Below are positions 42,469 to 51,584 of a DNA stretch of 64,000 nucleotides, in pieces. The position numbers were made by a program, and so were the translations under genes. Each line of letters opens with the position of its first letter. The first letter of the stretch is position 1. The notes beneath the pieces were generated by a model. It saw only the letters and a program-made list of their open reading frames with translations, did no database searches and was not told where the DNA came from. Source of the stretch: JABCYV01 sp963696025 (GTDB taxonomy: Bacteria; Acidobacteriota; Terriglobia; Terriglobales; Acidobacteriaceae); contig CAVOII010000012.1 of assembly GCA_963696025.1 (NCBI GenBank), forward strand, positions 1-64,000, given 5' to 3'.

Positions 42469-42890
42469 AGGACGATTCCCCATTCGAGCAAATGTGCTTC
42501 GTTTGGAACTCTACTTCGAAGCTAGATCATAACGACGCCGGCGCGTTACTAGGACCGCCGGCGTCCGTCGATCATCGGTGAAGCCAACCGAAATTGACAT
42601 CAAGAGAACCAAAATACAAAACAATCTGAACTTGTCCAGCCTCTCCGTCTTTCGGAAAGGCCCGCTATGGAAGATCACCTTCGGCACCGTCCCGGGAATC
42701 GATCGGTCGTTTTGAGAATCCGGTCTCTTTGCACATTGACAAAAGCGGATAGTTCTTTCGCATTATTGACCTGCTGCTAAGCGTCCCTATAATCGGCGCA
42801 CTTCTATCTGTGGGCAAATTCTCGCGCGCGTTCTCCAAAACGCTCGATGAGACATTGTTTTGCGAAATCAATCGCGATGCGTGAGGACAA
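42469..42890. other. Intergenic region with GC hairpin
   Basis: GACGCCGGCG (42534-42543) pairs with CGCCGGCGTC (42556-42565), a 10-bp hairpin after the haloperoxidase stop without a T-tract; possibly a transcript end. The remaining 300 nt show no gene and should hold the receptor promoter. Confidence 0.45.
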
Positions 42891-45800
42891 ATGGGGAGAA
42901 CCATGCCTAGCGTGAAAACGCTGACGCTGTTCCTGATGGCCCTTCTTACAAGTTTGAATGTCGCCGGACAGCAAATCACAGGGAGCATTCGCGGAACTGT
43001 GAGCGATCCGAGCGGCGCGATTGTGCGGGGCGCTACTGTTACTGCAATGCAGATCGAAACCGGCTTAAAGCGAGTTTCGATCACCGACCGTCAGGGAGAG
43101 TACGTGCTGGTCGAACTACCGATCGGGCATTACCAGTTAGAGCTTCAGGCGAAAGGTTTCCAGAAGTACCTGCAGCAAGGGATTTCGTTGGATGTCGACG
43201 AGACCGCGACGGTCAATATTCACCTCAAGCTCGGGTCGGAGACTCAGCAGGTTGAAGTGAGCGCGGATGCTGCGTTGGTGCAGAGCACCGTCAGTAGTCT
43301 CGGGCAAACCGTGATGGAGCGCGAGATTCTCGACCTTCCGCTCGACGGGCGTAACTTTTCGCAGCTCGGACTGCTTCAGCCTGGCGTGGTGCCGTTAACT
43401 CCCGGACTGCTCGAAGCGGGAGGTCCGGCGCGACAAAATCAGGCTTACGCCGTCGATGGTCAGCGTCCAGAATCGAATAATTTCTTGATCGACGGTGCCG
43501 ACAATGTGAGCTCCGTGGACGGCGGATTTGTTCTCAAGCCACCGATCGATGCGATTGCCGAGTTCAAGATTCTGAGCCACAACGCTAATGCGGAGTTCGG
43601 ACGGAACACGGGCTCCACGACCAACATAGTTACGCGGTCAGGGTCCAACGCATTTCATGGGGCCGCATGGGAATTTCTGCGCAACGACGCGATGGATTCG
43701 TCCGACTACTTCACTCACAGCGTTCAGCCTTTGAAACAGAACCAGTTCGGCGCCACCTTCGGAGGACCGATCGTCAAAGACAAGACTTTTTTCTTCGGAT
43801 ATTACGAAGGTTTCCGCAACCGGCAGGGCGAAAGCGTGCCTGCGACTGTGCCTTCTGTGGCGGAAAGGCAAGGTAACTTTGCGGAGCTTTGCACGAATAT
43901 TTCCCGAGCTTCCATCGACCAGACCAGCGGTCTGTGCAGTAATCCGCAAGGTCAGCTTACTTTTTTTGGAATGCCGGTGCCCTTTAACCAGATGACGCTG
44001 TTTACGCCCATCGATCCGATTGCGACGAATGTCCTGCCGTTTTTTCCACTGCCGCAACCTGGGACGAATGGATTCATCGCGACTCAGACCCTGAGCGAGA
44101 ATAACAACCAGTTCGGACTGCGGCTGGACCATTACCTTTCCCGGATCGACAGCCTGAATTTCCGCTACATGTATAGCAGCGGCCCGACGACGGACCCTCT
44201 TTCGCCGGTGGGCGCCAATGTCCCCGGTTTCCCGGTGGGCGAATACGACCGCGCGCAGAACTTCGTCGCGCAGGAGACGCACATCTTTTCGCCAAGCACC
44301 ATCGGAGTAGCGCGCTTTTCCTTCCTGCGCAATGTATTCTTGCTTGACGAGCATCTAAATCATCAGTCGCCGTCGGCGTTGGGCTTTCAGTACGCGCCCA
44401 CGCTGCCGTCGGCCTCAGGGCCACCGTTTATCCAGGTCGGGGGATACGCGTCGGTGGGCGATCCTATCACTGGGCCGCGCAACACGTTTCAGAATACGTT
44501 TGACCTCTCCGGCTCTCTGAGCTGGATCCATGGCCGCCACGAATTTAAATTTGGCGGAGGCTACGGGCGAGACCAGATCAATGCGTTGCAGGGCATCGCC
44601 ACCAACGGGTTCTTTGTATTCGCCGGCATCCCGTCGCAGGCGAACTTTCTCTACAACGACGGTTTTGCTAACTTTCTTTCGGGCAATCCGGTAGTGTTCC
44701 TGCAAGGCGGAGGAAATTTTAACCGCGAAATCCGCGACCGAGCCTTGGATGCTTACGGCCAAGATACTTACAAAGTCACATCGAACCTGACGCTGAACAT
44801 CGGGCTGCGTTGGGAACTCCCCTTCCCCGCCACCGAGAACCACAACCAAGTGAATCTCTTTGTTCCCGGAGCGCAGTCGAAGGTCGTTCCCAACGCTCCC
44901 GCGGGACTTCTCTATCCCGGCGATCCGGGCGTTCCGGCGGGATTGATCGCAACGCAGAAAACGGCTTTTGCTCCGCGGGTTGGCCTTGCTTGGGATCCCC
45001 GCGGAGACGCCAAAACCGTGGTCAGCGCGGCCTACGGAATTTTCTACGAACCGTACTACACCGGAGAGGGCGGTCCGCTGCAGGATCCGGTAAGCGCGCC
45101 TCCGTACTTAAAGACACTGCAGTTAGGCTTTCCTGTGAACTCATTTGCCAATCCGTTTTATGCCCCGGATCCTTTCGGAGCGCCTTTCCCCGAGCCCATG
45201 ACGTTGCTCGTGGTGTCGCGCAATCTGCACCTGCCCTACGCGCAGGATTGGAATCTAAATATTCAACGTTCGTTTGGCGCGGACTGGCTGCTTCAGGTCG
45301 GGTACGTCGGCACCACCGGCGTAAGACTGCCGCGATTCATTGAAGGGGATCCGGCTGTCTATATTCCCGGCGTCGACGGAAGCGGCAACCCCATATCGAC
45401 CGAAAATAACGTGAACCAGCGGCGTCTGTATTCGGGATGCACGCTGGCCCAGCCGAATAATTGCGTTTACGGCTCGGTCGGTGAGATCGCGAGTATCTCG
45501 AACTCCGGTTACAATGCCCTAGAAGCCAGCCTGCGCAAGCGCTTCAGTCACGGCCTATCGTTCCTCGGGTCTTATACGTGGTCGCATTCCATCGATGACG
45601 TCTCTTCTTTCAACATCACGGGATCGGCTTCGCAGCCCGTAGCGGGCGAGAACGATCTGGCGCAGAATCCCTTTGACCTCGCGGCGGAGCGCGGCAATTC
45701 CATGTTCGATGCTCGCCATCGCCTCGTGCTGAGTTACCAATGGAGCCTTCCTTTCTTAGAACACTCGACGAATTGGTACGGCAAGGTTCTCGGCAACTGG

Positions 45801-46265
45801 CAGATGAACGGGATTTTCACGGCCATGAGTGGCACGCCCTTTACGGTATTCGACTCCAATGACGTTTCACTACAAGGGCAGGCACCGGAGATTTCAGGAT
45901 TCTCCAGCAATCGACCCAACGTAGTAGGCAATCCGAATTCCGGACCACGTACTGCGGCTCAGTGGTTCAATGTGAGCGCCTTTCAAAGAATTATCCAAGA
46001 CCCGAATTCTTCAGTCGAGCAGTTTGCGAACGAGGGCCGCAACGCTGTGGAAGGCCCCGGATATGTGAACTGGGACTTCTCGGCCTTCAAGAACATTCGG
46101 CTGACGGAATCAAAGCAGATTCAATTCCGTGGCGAGTTATTCAATGTCTTGAACCATACCAATTTCCGTTTGCCGGTGAGCGACATTGAATCGCAGACCT
46201 TCGGGCAAATCCAATCAGACGTAAGCCCGCTCGTGATCCAAGTCGCGCTGAAGTTTCTTTTTTAA
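42891..46265 (+). CDS. Oar-like TonB-dependent receptor
   Basis: A 1124-residue outer-membrane protein. Signal peptide TLTLFLMALLTSLNVAGQQ; then a carboxypeptidase regulatory-like domain (about 25-110: ITGSIRGTVSDPSGAIVRGA); a plug domain (LDLPLDGRNFSQLGLLQPGV; NFLIDGADNVS); then a very long beta-barrel ending in ...QVALKFLF with the terminal Phe. Oar-type receptors import or handle large or unknown ligands in Acidobacteriota. Its TAA overlaps the ATG of the deiodinase-like gene (TAATG), so the two are coupled. Start at 42891 or the second Met at 42903. Confidence 0.93.
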   Translation: MGRTMPSVKTLTLFLMALLTSLNVAGQQITGSIRGTVSDPSGAIVRGATVTAMQIETGLKRVSITDRQGEYVLVELPIGHYQLELQAKGFQKYLQQGISLDVDETATVNIHLKLGSETQQVEVSADAALVQSTVSSLGQTVMEREILDLPLDGRNFSQLGLLQPGVVPLTPGLLEAGGPARQNQAYAVDGQRPESNNFLIDGADNVSSVDGGFVLKPPIDAIAEFKILSHNANAEFGRNTGSTTNIVTRSGSNAFHGAAWEFLRNDAMDSSDYFTHSVQPLKQNQFGATFGGPIVKDKTFFFGYYEGFRNRQGESVPATVPSVAERQGNFAELCTNISRASIDQTSGLCSNPQGQLTFFGMPVPFNQMTLFTPIDPIATNVLPFFPLPQPGTNGFIATQTLSENNNQFGLRLDHYLSRIDSLNFRYMYSSGPTTDPLSPVGANVPGFPVGEYDRAQNFVAQETHIFSPSTIGVARFSFLRNVFLLDEHLNHQSPSALGFQYAPTLPSASGPPFIQVGGYASVGDPITGPRNTFQNTFDLSGSLSWIHGRHEFKFGGGYGRDQINALQGIATNGFFVFAGIPSQANFLYNDGFANFLSGNPVVFLQGGGNFNREIRDRALDAYGQDTYKVTSNLTLNIGLRWELPFPATENHNQVNLFVPGAQSKVVPNAPAGLLYPGDPGVPAGLIATQKTAFAPRVGLAWDPRGDAKTVVSAAYGIFYEPYYTGEGGPLQDPVSAPPYLKTLQLGFPVNSFANPFYAPDPFGAPFPEPMTLLVVSRNLHLPYAQDWNLNIQRSFGADWLLQVGYVGTTGVRLPRFIEGDPAVYIPGVDGSGNPISTENNVNQRRLYSGCTLAQPNNCVYGSVGEIASISNSGYNALEASLRKRFSHGLSFLGSYTWSHSIDDVSSFNITGSASQPVAGENDLAQNPFDLAAERGNSMFDARHRLVLSYQWSLPFLEHSTNWYGKVLGNWQMNGIFTAMSGTPFTVFDSNDVSLQGQAPEISGFSSNRPNVVGNPNSGPRTAAQWFNVSAFQRIIQDPNSSVEQFANEGRNAVEGPGYVNWDFSAFKNIRLTESKQIQFRGELFNVLNHTNFRLPVSDIESQTFGQIQSDVSPLVIQVALKFLF

Positions 46266-47017
46266 TGCTGAAACTGAGTCCATTCGCTCGAAGGCTTCTG
46301 CTCAGGGTTCTTGTTGGCCTGATGATCGGGTACGTCTGTTTCGGGGCCTACGTCTGGTGGGCGATGCATGAGCCTCCTGAAACCTTCGCTCGGGTCATGT
46401 CCAGGATGCCCGGTCCCGTCCCCTTCCTGATTTTTCCGTTTGAAACAGCCTGGATCCACGCTCGCGCGGGCACGCTTCACGTCGGGGACTGCGCGCCAGA
46501 CTTCTCGCTGCTCAAGGTGGACAAAAGCGAGCGCGTTCAGCTCTCCGTGCTAAACCAACAGCAACCCGTGGTTTTGGTATTTGGCAGCTACACTTGACCA
46601 CCTTTCCGGCGGGAGGTTCCTGCCCTCAACAAGCTTTACGAGCAGTATCGCGGGCGCGTTGCCTTCCTGGTTGTGTACATTACCGAGGCCCATCCCAGCG
46701 ACGTTTGGCAGATGGAGAGCAACATTAAAGACAAGGTTGTTTTTGCCAGCCCGAAGACTGAAGAAGAAAGAGCATTCGTCGCCGGGGCTTGCGTACGGAA
46801 GCTTGGGATAGAGTTTCCTGCCGTACTCGACGAGTTTGGCAATTCGACGGAACAAGCCTATACGGGCTGGCCCGACCGCATCTATTTGATCGACTCGCAA
46901 GGCCGCATTGCTTACAAGAGCAAGCCTGGCCCCTTTGGATTTAAACCTGAACAGTTGGAAACCGCACTCTCTCGGGGCCTGCCGATGGGAGCAAGTAAGC
47001 GAGAAAGCCACCCATAG
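46265..47017 (+). CDS. Iodothyronine-deiodinase-like selenoprotein (TGA read as Sec)
   Basis: A 250-residue reading frame broken by one in-frame TGA at 46595-46597 (codon 111). The flanking residues are VVLVFGSYT-[TGA]-PPFRREVPALN, which is the active-site motif of the deiodinase family (GSxT-Sec-PPF). The same frame then continues for 139 codons of thioredoxin-fold sequence (GRVAFLVVYITEAHPSDVWQ; LDEFGNSTEQAYTGWPDRIY) to a normal TAG. The N-terminus has one membrane helix (LLLRVLVGLMIGYVCFGAYV), so the domain is anchored, probably facing the periplasm. It begins within the stop of the TonB receptor gene. Family members catalyse reductive removal of halogen; the bacterial substrate is unknown. 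Confidence 0.87.
46608..46624 (+). promoter_or_regulatory. Candidate bacterial SECIS hairpin
   Basis: GGCGGG (46608-46613) pairs with CCTGCC (46619-46624), one G-T wobble, around the loop AGGTT. The loop starts 16 nt after the TGA and has G at its second position, within the known spacing and loop rule for bacterial SECIS elements. An overlapping alternative hairpin exists at 46600-46617. Confidence 0.55.
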
Positions 47018-47182
47018 CGGTGTTTGGCTCAATTCCTCTCTGTCGATTCAGGCAATCATGACAAGTTCAAGCAGTCGCGCCTCCCTCAGCCTGACAGCAG
47101 AAAGAGAATGCCACTCCCGAATGGTCGGCTGACCAAAAGGTACCCGGCTTCCACTCGGGATTTAGTCCTGTGAAGTCTTAGT

Positions 47183-47253
47183 GCTGTATCTGAAGCGCCC
47201 ATGAGTGAAAAGGCGTCTTCTGAGTTGCTGTATACGGGCGCTTCAGATACAGC
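47183..47253. repeat. Perfect 18-bp inverted repeat
   Basis: GCTGTATCTGAAGCGCCC (47183-47200) and GGGCGCTTCAGATACAGC (47236-47253), separated by 35 nt. No T-tract follows. It lies between the selenoprotein gene and the IS91 fragment and may be an end of that or another element. Confidence 0.75.
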
Positions 47254-47279
47254 GACTTGAAGGAAGCCTCATTTGAGAG

Positions 47280-47942
47280 CTATGGGTTTTGAATGGGGTT
47301 TGGTGGGATGACAGCGCTAGCGCCGCGTCGGGAGAGCGAATCAACGGTGAGGTTACTGCTGCTGTGTGTTGGGGCTTCACGCGGCACCTCTGCAGAGAGC
47401 CGGAGGAGCGCGGAGTTGGATCTGGGCGGCGGTAACCTTTCGACGAGTTTCATCTCTCCGCCGCAGTACGGACACTTCCAGAAGGTTGGGTCTGGGGGTT
47501 GGTTCGGGGCAGGCTCTGCCCTGGTCGCTCGCACCTGTGGTTTCAGCAACTGGGCGCAGAGTGGCAGGAGGTGGGCACGGCGGCGGTTGGCGAGGAAGCC
47601 GAAGTTGCGGATGCGCAGGAAGCCGGGCGGAAGCAGGTGTAGGAGGAAGCGGCGCAGGAACTCATCGACGGGCAGAGTCATCCGCCGCTTCTTGTTGCCG
47701 TGAGCGGAGTCTCGCCAACGGAAGGTGAGGTTGCCCTCGGAGAGAGCAACCAACCTGCTGTTGGAAATGGCGACACGATGGGTGTAGGCGCCGAGATAGC
47801 GCAACCCATGTTCTGGCCCGCCGAAAGGCCGTTTGCAGTAGACGACCCAGTCGTGACGGAACAGTACAGGCAGCCAGGAGGCGAAGGCGCGCGCTTCCGC
47901 AAGCGGTAAGAGATGTCCGTGGAACTGGAGTGCGATAAAGTT
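47280..47942 (-). mobile_element. IS91-family transposase C-terminal fragment
   Basis: The minus strand encodes the end of an IS91 (Y2, HUH-type) transposase: FIALQFHGHLLPLAEARAFA at the junction, then WVVYCKRPFGGPEHGLRYLG, AYTHRVAISNSRL and FLRRFLLHLLPPGFLRIRNF. The C-terminal zinc-like CPYCGGEM is present. The catalytic HUH and Tyr regions are missing because the fragment starts at about 47942, inside the PAS kinase gene. Non-autonomous remnant. Confidence 0.85.
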
Positions 47943-48612
47943 CGTCGGACCAAGTCACGCGATTCGCGATGAGGTCCCAATAGTAGTGGCCCATGCGGGC
48001 GACCCGTTGGGCCTCTTCAAGTCTGGCCTTACTTTCTTGCAAGTTGCGAGACAGTGCCTGGCGTTCTTCCTCGGCGCGTTTGCGTTCGGTGATATCAGTA
48101 ACTACGCCCATGTGCTCGAGGTTGCCGGAGCTATCTCTTCCGGCATGCGCAACCGCGTGCAGGTACTTGATGACACCATCGGGTAGGACAATTCGATGCT
48201 CGACATCCAAGTCCATGCCGTTCTCCGTGGCACGATCCCTGATCTGTTGCAGGCGCTGCCGATCCTCGGGGTGAATTCTGTCGAATACGAGGTCGAGCGT
48301 AGGATTCGTTTCTCGTGTGAAGCCCAGAATTCTGTAAGTTTCGTCCGACCAAACGAGTTCGCCACTGCGGACCTTCCATCCGAAAGTTCCCGAATGACTT
48401 AGCCGCTGAGCCTCCGCCAAGTACTGCCATCGTCGTTGCAACTCTGCCTGTGCAGTTCTTAAGTCCTCATTGGCCTTTTCCAGTTCGTTTGTTCGCTCAC
48501 GGTCCCGAATTTGCGTGGCGCTACGCGCGTCGATTAGAAGTTTTCGGCCCCAGCTACTCAGCAGGCCAACTAACAAGCCTAAAATCACGAGGAAGATCAG
48601 AAATGGCACCAT
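47940..48612 (-). pseudogene. PAS sensor protein truncated by IS91 fragment
   Basis: From 48612 the frame encodes an N-terminal hydrophobic helix (FLIFLVILGLLVGLLSSWG), a coiled coil (RTNELEKANEDLRTAQAELQ), a PAS/PAC domain (SHSGTFGWKVRSGELVWSDE; DGVIKYLHAVAHAG; GVVTDITERKRAEEE) and the start of a second PAS ending at VTWSDELYR. There the sequence passes into IS91 DNA. The open frame continues for about 90 meaningless residues. Histidine kinase domains are lost. The N-terminus may be truncated too, since no sensor domain precedes the helix. Confidence 0.8.
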
Positions 48613-49055
48613 TGGGAACGAAGGCTCCGAATTGGAAGAATCTTATCTTACCCTCTGTAGCCGGTGCCTCTACAGAATTTTCCTGGCCGTTTTCAATCGC
48701 TCCACTTCCGACTACGACGGCTCTCATTCGTTAAGGTATCGTCTCGAAATCGGCAATCCAAGCTCTTTGGGACAAAGTTCGCACATTGTTCAGCGTGTAT
48801 CGCGACAACTGGTCATTGGACGACGTAGGTGCTCGCCTTGCTGCTGCGGCTGCTCTCCGGCCCAAGTGCCCTCCTGCCGGATGGATGGCCACCACGCTTC
48901 AGCAGGACACGCCAACGATTGGTCCGAAAGAGCTGCTTGCCAAGTGGCCGCAGTAGCTGGCCACCCGTCGTCTGCCTTTACTTGCGCCGGGGTAAGAAGA
49001 GGTTGGGGCGGGAGATAATGGTCAATCTAACCTTGATCGGCTGTACGCTTACGTA
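48613..49055. other. Intergenic region without recognisable gene
   Basis: About 440 nt. Open frames over it have skewed composition and no domain. No hairpin terminator seen. It may hold the lost 5' part of the kinase gene in degraded form. Confidence 0.35.
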
Positions 49056-49604
<549 letters not shown>

Positions 49605-49813
49605 CCATCGGGCTGTTAGCCCGAGTCGGCCGCATTAGGAGCAACTCGAGCCAGGCCTTCCAAAGGCTCGACCAACCCCAACCGCCTGCCTCAATGGCCC
49701 GCAGGATCTGCGACGCCGCGTGCTGGATGCGATCGAGCGATGACGTGAGTGCTTCCATGCCCGTCCGGTACGACGGGTCGACCGTGACCGTTTATGAGAT
49801 AACTAGATAACTT

Positions 49814-50281
49814 CTAATCTCTCGCCTTTTCAAATTCCAAATCACTTTCCGCGGGCCATCCGTTCTGCGCCGCAACACGCAAGAAACCTGAGGCACAGCG
49901 GTAGTATCGCTCTGGTTTCCCCTGCTTGAATCGCGTCGTTTGCAGGTAAACACGTTCTGGAGCAATGTCCAGAGCCATCGCGACTTTCGTGATTCCGGAA
50001 AGCACTCCTGCCAATGCCTGGTTGCCAGATACTCCGAGAAGACTTCTGAGCTTCTCGCTGGAGAGCCAAGTCGTCGGCCCGTACTCCAGCAGCTTGGCCA
50101 GCAGCTTTCTTTGCTGCAACCTAATACGTTCGGTGAAATTAACAAAATCCCGCGAACTCCACGGCAAGGTGTCCTTGGCGACATCCTCCTGCTCTAGCAT
50201 CTGCAACAATCGAGTGGCGGCTTCAGCGGTCTTGCAGCGTATGATCCGGCCCTTATGCTCGATTTCGTATGTTTGCTCCAT
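49814..50281 (-). CDS. Hypothetical protein, possible DNA-binding
   Basis: A 155-residue soluble protein. An N-terminal beta segment (YEIEHKGRIIRCKTAEAATR) is followed by a helical middle (FVNFTERIRLQQRKLLAKLL), then SSEKLRSLLGVSGNQALAGV, which could be a winged-helix-like element, and a C-terminal beta part (RFKQGKPERYYRC). I do not recognise a named family. The start ATG at 50281 lacks a strong ribosome-binding site. It is divergent from the peptide-modification locus. Confidence 0.65.
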   Translation of the reverse strand: MEQTYEIEHKGRIIRCKTAEAATRLLQMLEQEDVAKDTLPWSSRDFVNFTERIRLQQRKLLAKLLEYGPTTWLSSEKLRSLLGVSGNQALAGVLSGITKVAMALDIAPERVYLQTTRFKQGKPERYYRCASGFLRVAAQNGWPAESDLEFEKARD

Positions 50282-50617
50282 TGGGTATTTTACTGTTTTT
50301 ACTAGACCATGCGAATTCGTGCGCGGCCAACCGCTACCAGATGCTACTGAGCGCTACCCAGCGAGACGCAGCGAGATTGGCGTATTTGTTGGCTAGAATG
50401 GCGTTTTTACTAATACAGTTGGGAGAACGAAAAGTGGGCGGGTTAAAATCCCTCCCTCTCCGCCACGCAGTCTGTTTGGAACAGAAAAGCCCGTGAATCT
50501 CCGCCATACTCCTTGGAAATAGCCGCTATTTCTGCTAGGCTGCACGCGCGCTATTGGAGCGGAACCCCGGTGAGGGTACAAATCACACAGGACCGGACTG
50601 CGAATTTTCACACACCG
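50282..50617. other. Upstream region of the hydroxylase/glycosyltransferase pair
   Basis: Contains a tRNA-Ser-like 3' fragment (50436-50465) and a dyad GAAATAGC-C-GCTATTTC (50516-50532) about 85 nt before the ATG at 50618, a plausible operator. No gene. Confidence 0.4.
50436..50465 (+). pseudogene. tRNA-Ser-like 3' fragment
   Basis: GGGCGGGTTAAAATCCCTCC followed by CTCTCCGCCA resembles the T arm and 3' acceptor strand, with CCA, of bacterial tRNA-Ser (T loop TTAAAAT instead of TTCRAAT). No 5' half is present. Possibly an integration scar next to the peptide-modification locus. Confidence 0.4.
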
Positions 50618-51583
50618 ATGACGCCAGCAGATTCCGTTGCTGTCCGAAGCGGCACACGCTTTAACTGCTTTCTGGACGCTCAACCTACTTCTTTGGTTCC
50701 GCGCCATTGGTTGGCGAAACGCCGCAAAAAAGCGCTGGATCAGCAACTCATCCTAAACCGGCGCTGCTACTTCTCCCGTGACAACGCCATCCGCATGCCG
50801 TTCTTGGACGCCTCCTCTCCAAGCGAAGGAACAGTCTGGGTGTTGGACGCGCCGACCGACAGCGTCTCGCCTTTTTGGCTGGGATTCCGTCTATTCGATC
50901 TCCTTTCGTGCGTCCAGCCAGGCGAGCCAGAGCCGGCCGGACTCAGCCCGGACGTGCGTTCAGTCCTGCTGGCCGCCCAGGTTCTCGTTGAACCGGATTA
51001 TGCAGAACGGCGTCAGCGCGAGTATGCCCGGATGGTCGGCCGGAGTGCCGCGCAATTCCGAAAACAGGGATATGTTCCGTTGCAGGGGCTGATTCATCCT
51101 TTTCATCTCGGAGCACTGCGCACTTACTATCGGGAGCTGGTCCGCTCAGGAAGCCTGCGCTTAGGCGACGCTCAAAGTTCACGCCGATACTGCGCTCACA
51201 ATGAACGGGTCGCTTGTTTCTTTCAACATCAACTCTCGGCAGTGGTGCGCGACATCGTCAGTGTGCCAATCAAACCTTCCTACGTTTATGTGGCCTCATA
51301 CCGGCCCGGAGCTCGTCTACCCAAGCACGCTGATCGCCCTCAGTGCGAATACAGCATCTCCATATGCATCGACTTCACTCCCGAGCCTGCGGCGCGGACT
51401 CCCTGGCCGCTGTGTCTTGAAACCAAGCATGGGACCGTAAAAATCTTCCAAGGCATTGGGGATGGGTTGCTCTACCGTGGACCGGAGCTACCCCACTATC
51501 GCACCCCGCTGGCGAAGGGCTGCACCTCGACCTCCATCTTCTTTCACTATGTGCATCGGGATTTCGCCGGACCGCTCGTCTAG
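50618..51583 (+). CDS. 2-oxoglutarate/Fe(II)-dependent oxygenase-like protein
   Basis: About 321 residues from ATG 50618 (the frame is open upstream). The C-terminal third looks like a 2OG-Fe(II) double-stranded beta-helix: the HxD pair in LPKHADRPQCEYSIS, a following CIDFTPEP strand, and a distal His with Arg in ELPHYRTPLAKG. The N-terminal two-thirds is a helical region of unknown fold (EYARMVGRSAAQFRKQGYVP). The stop is 1 nt from the start of the glycosyltransferase-like gene, so they are one operon. Hydroxylation of a peptide or a sugar precursor is plausible from context. The enzyme class is moderately supported. Confidence 0.7.
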   Translation: MTPADSVAVRSGTRFNCFLDAQPTSLVPRHWLAKRRKKALDQQLILNRRCYFSRDNAIRMPFLDASSPSEGTVWVLDAPTDSVSPFWLGFRLFDLLSCVQPGEPEPAGLSPDVRSVLLAAQVLVEPDYAERRQREYARMVGRSAAQFRKQGYVPLQGLIHPFHLGALRTYYRELVRSGSLRLGDAQSSRRYCAHNERVACFFQHQLSAVVRDIVSVPIKPSYVYVASYRPGARLPKHADRPQCEYSISICIDFTPEPAARTPWPLCLETKHGTVKIFQGIGDGLLYRGPELPHYRTPLAKGCTSTSIFFHYVHRDFAGPLV

Positions 51584-51584
51584 C

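Noticed and set aside
46600..46617. First hairpin after TGA as the SECIS
   Set aside because: Its loop begins only 10 nt after TGA, shorter than the known bacterial range; the overlapping 46608-46624 hairpin fits better.
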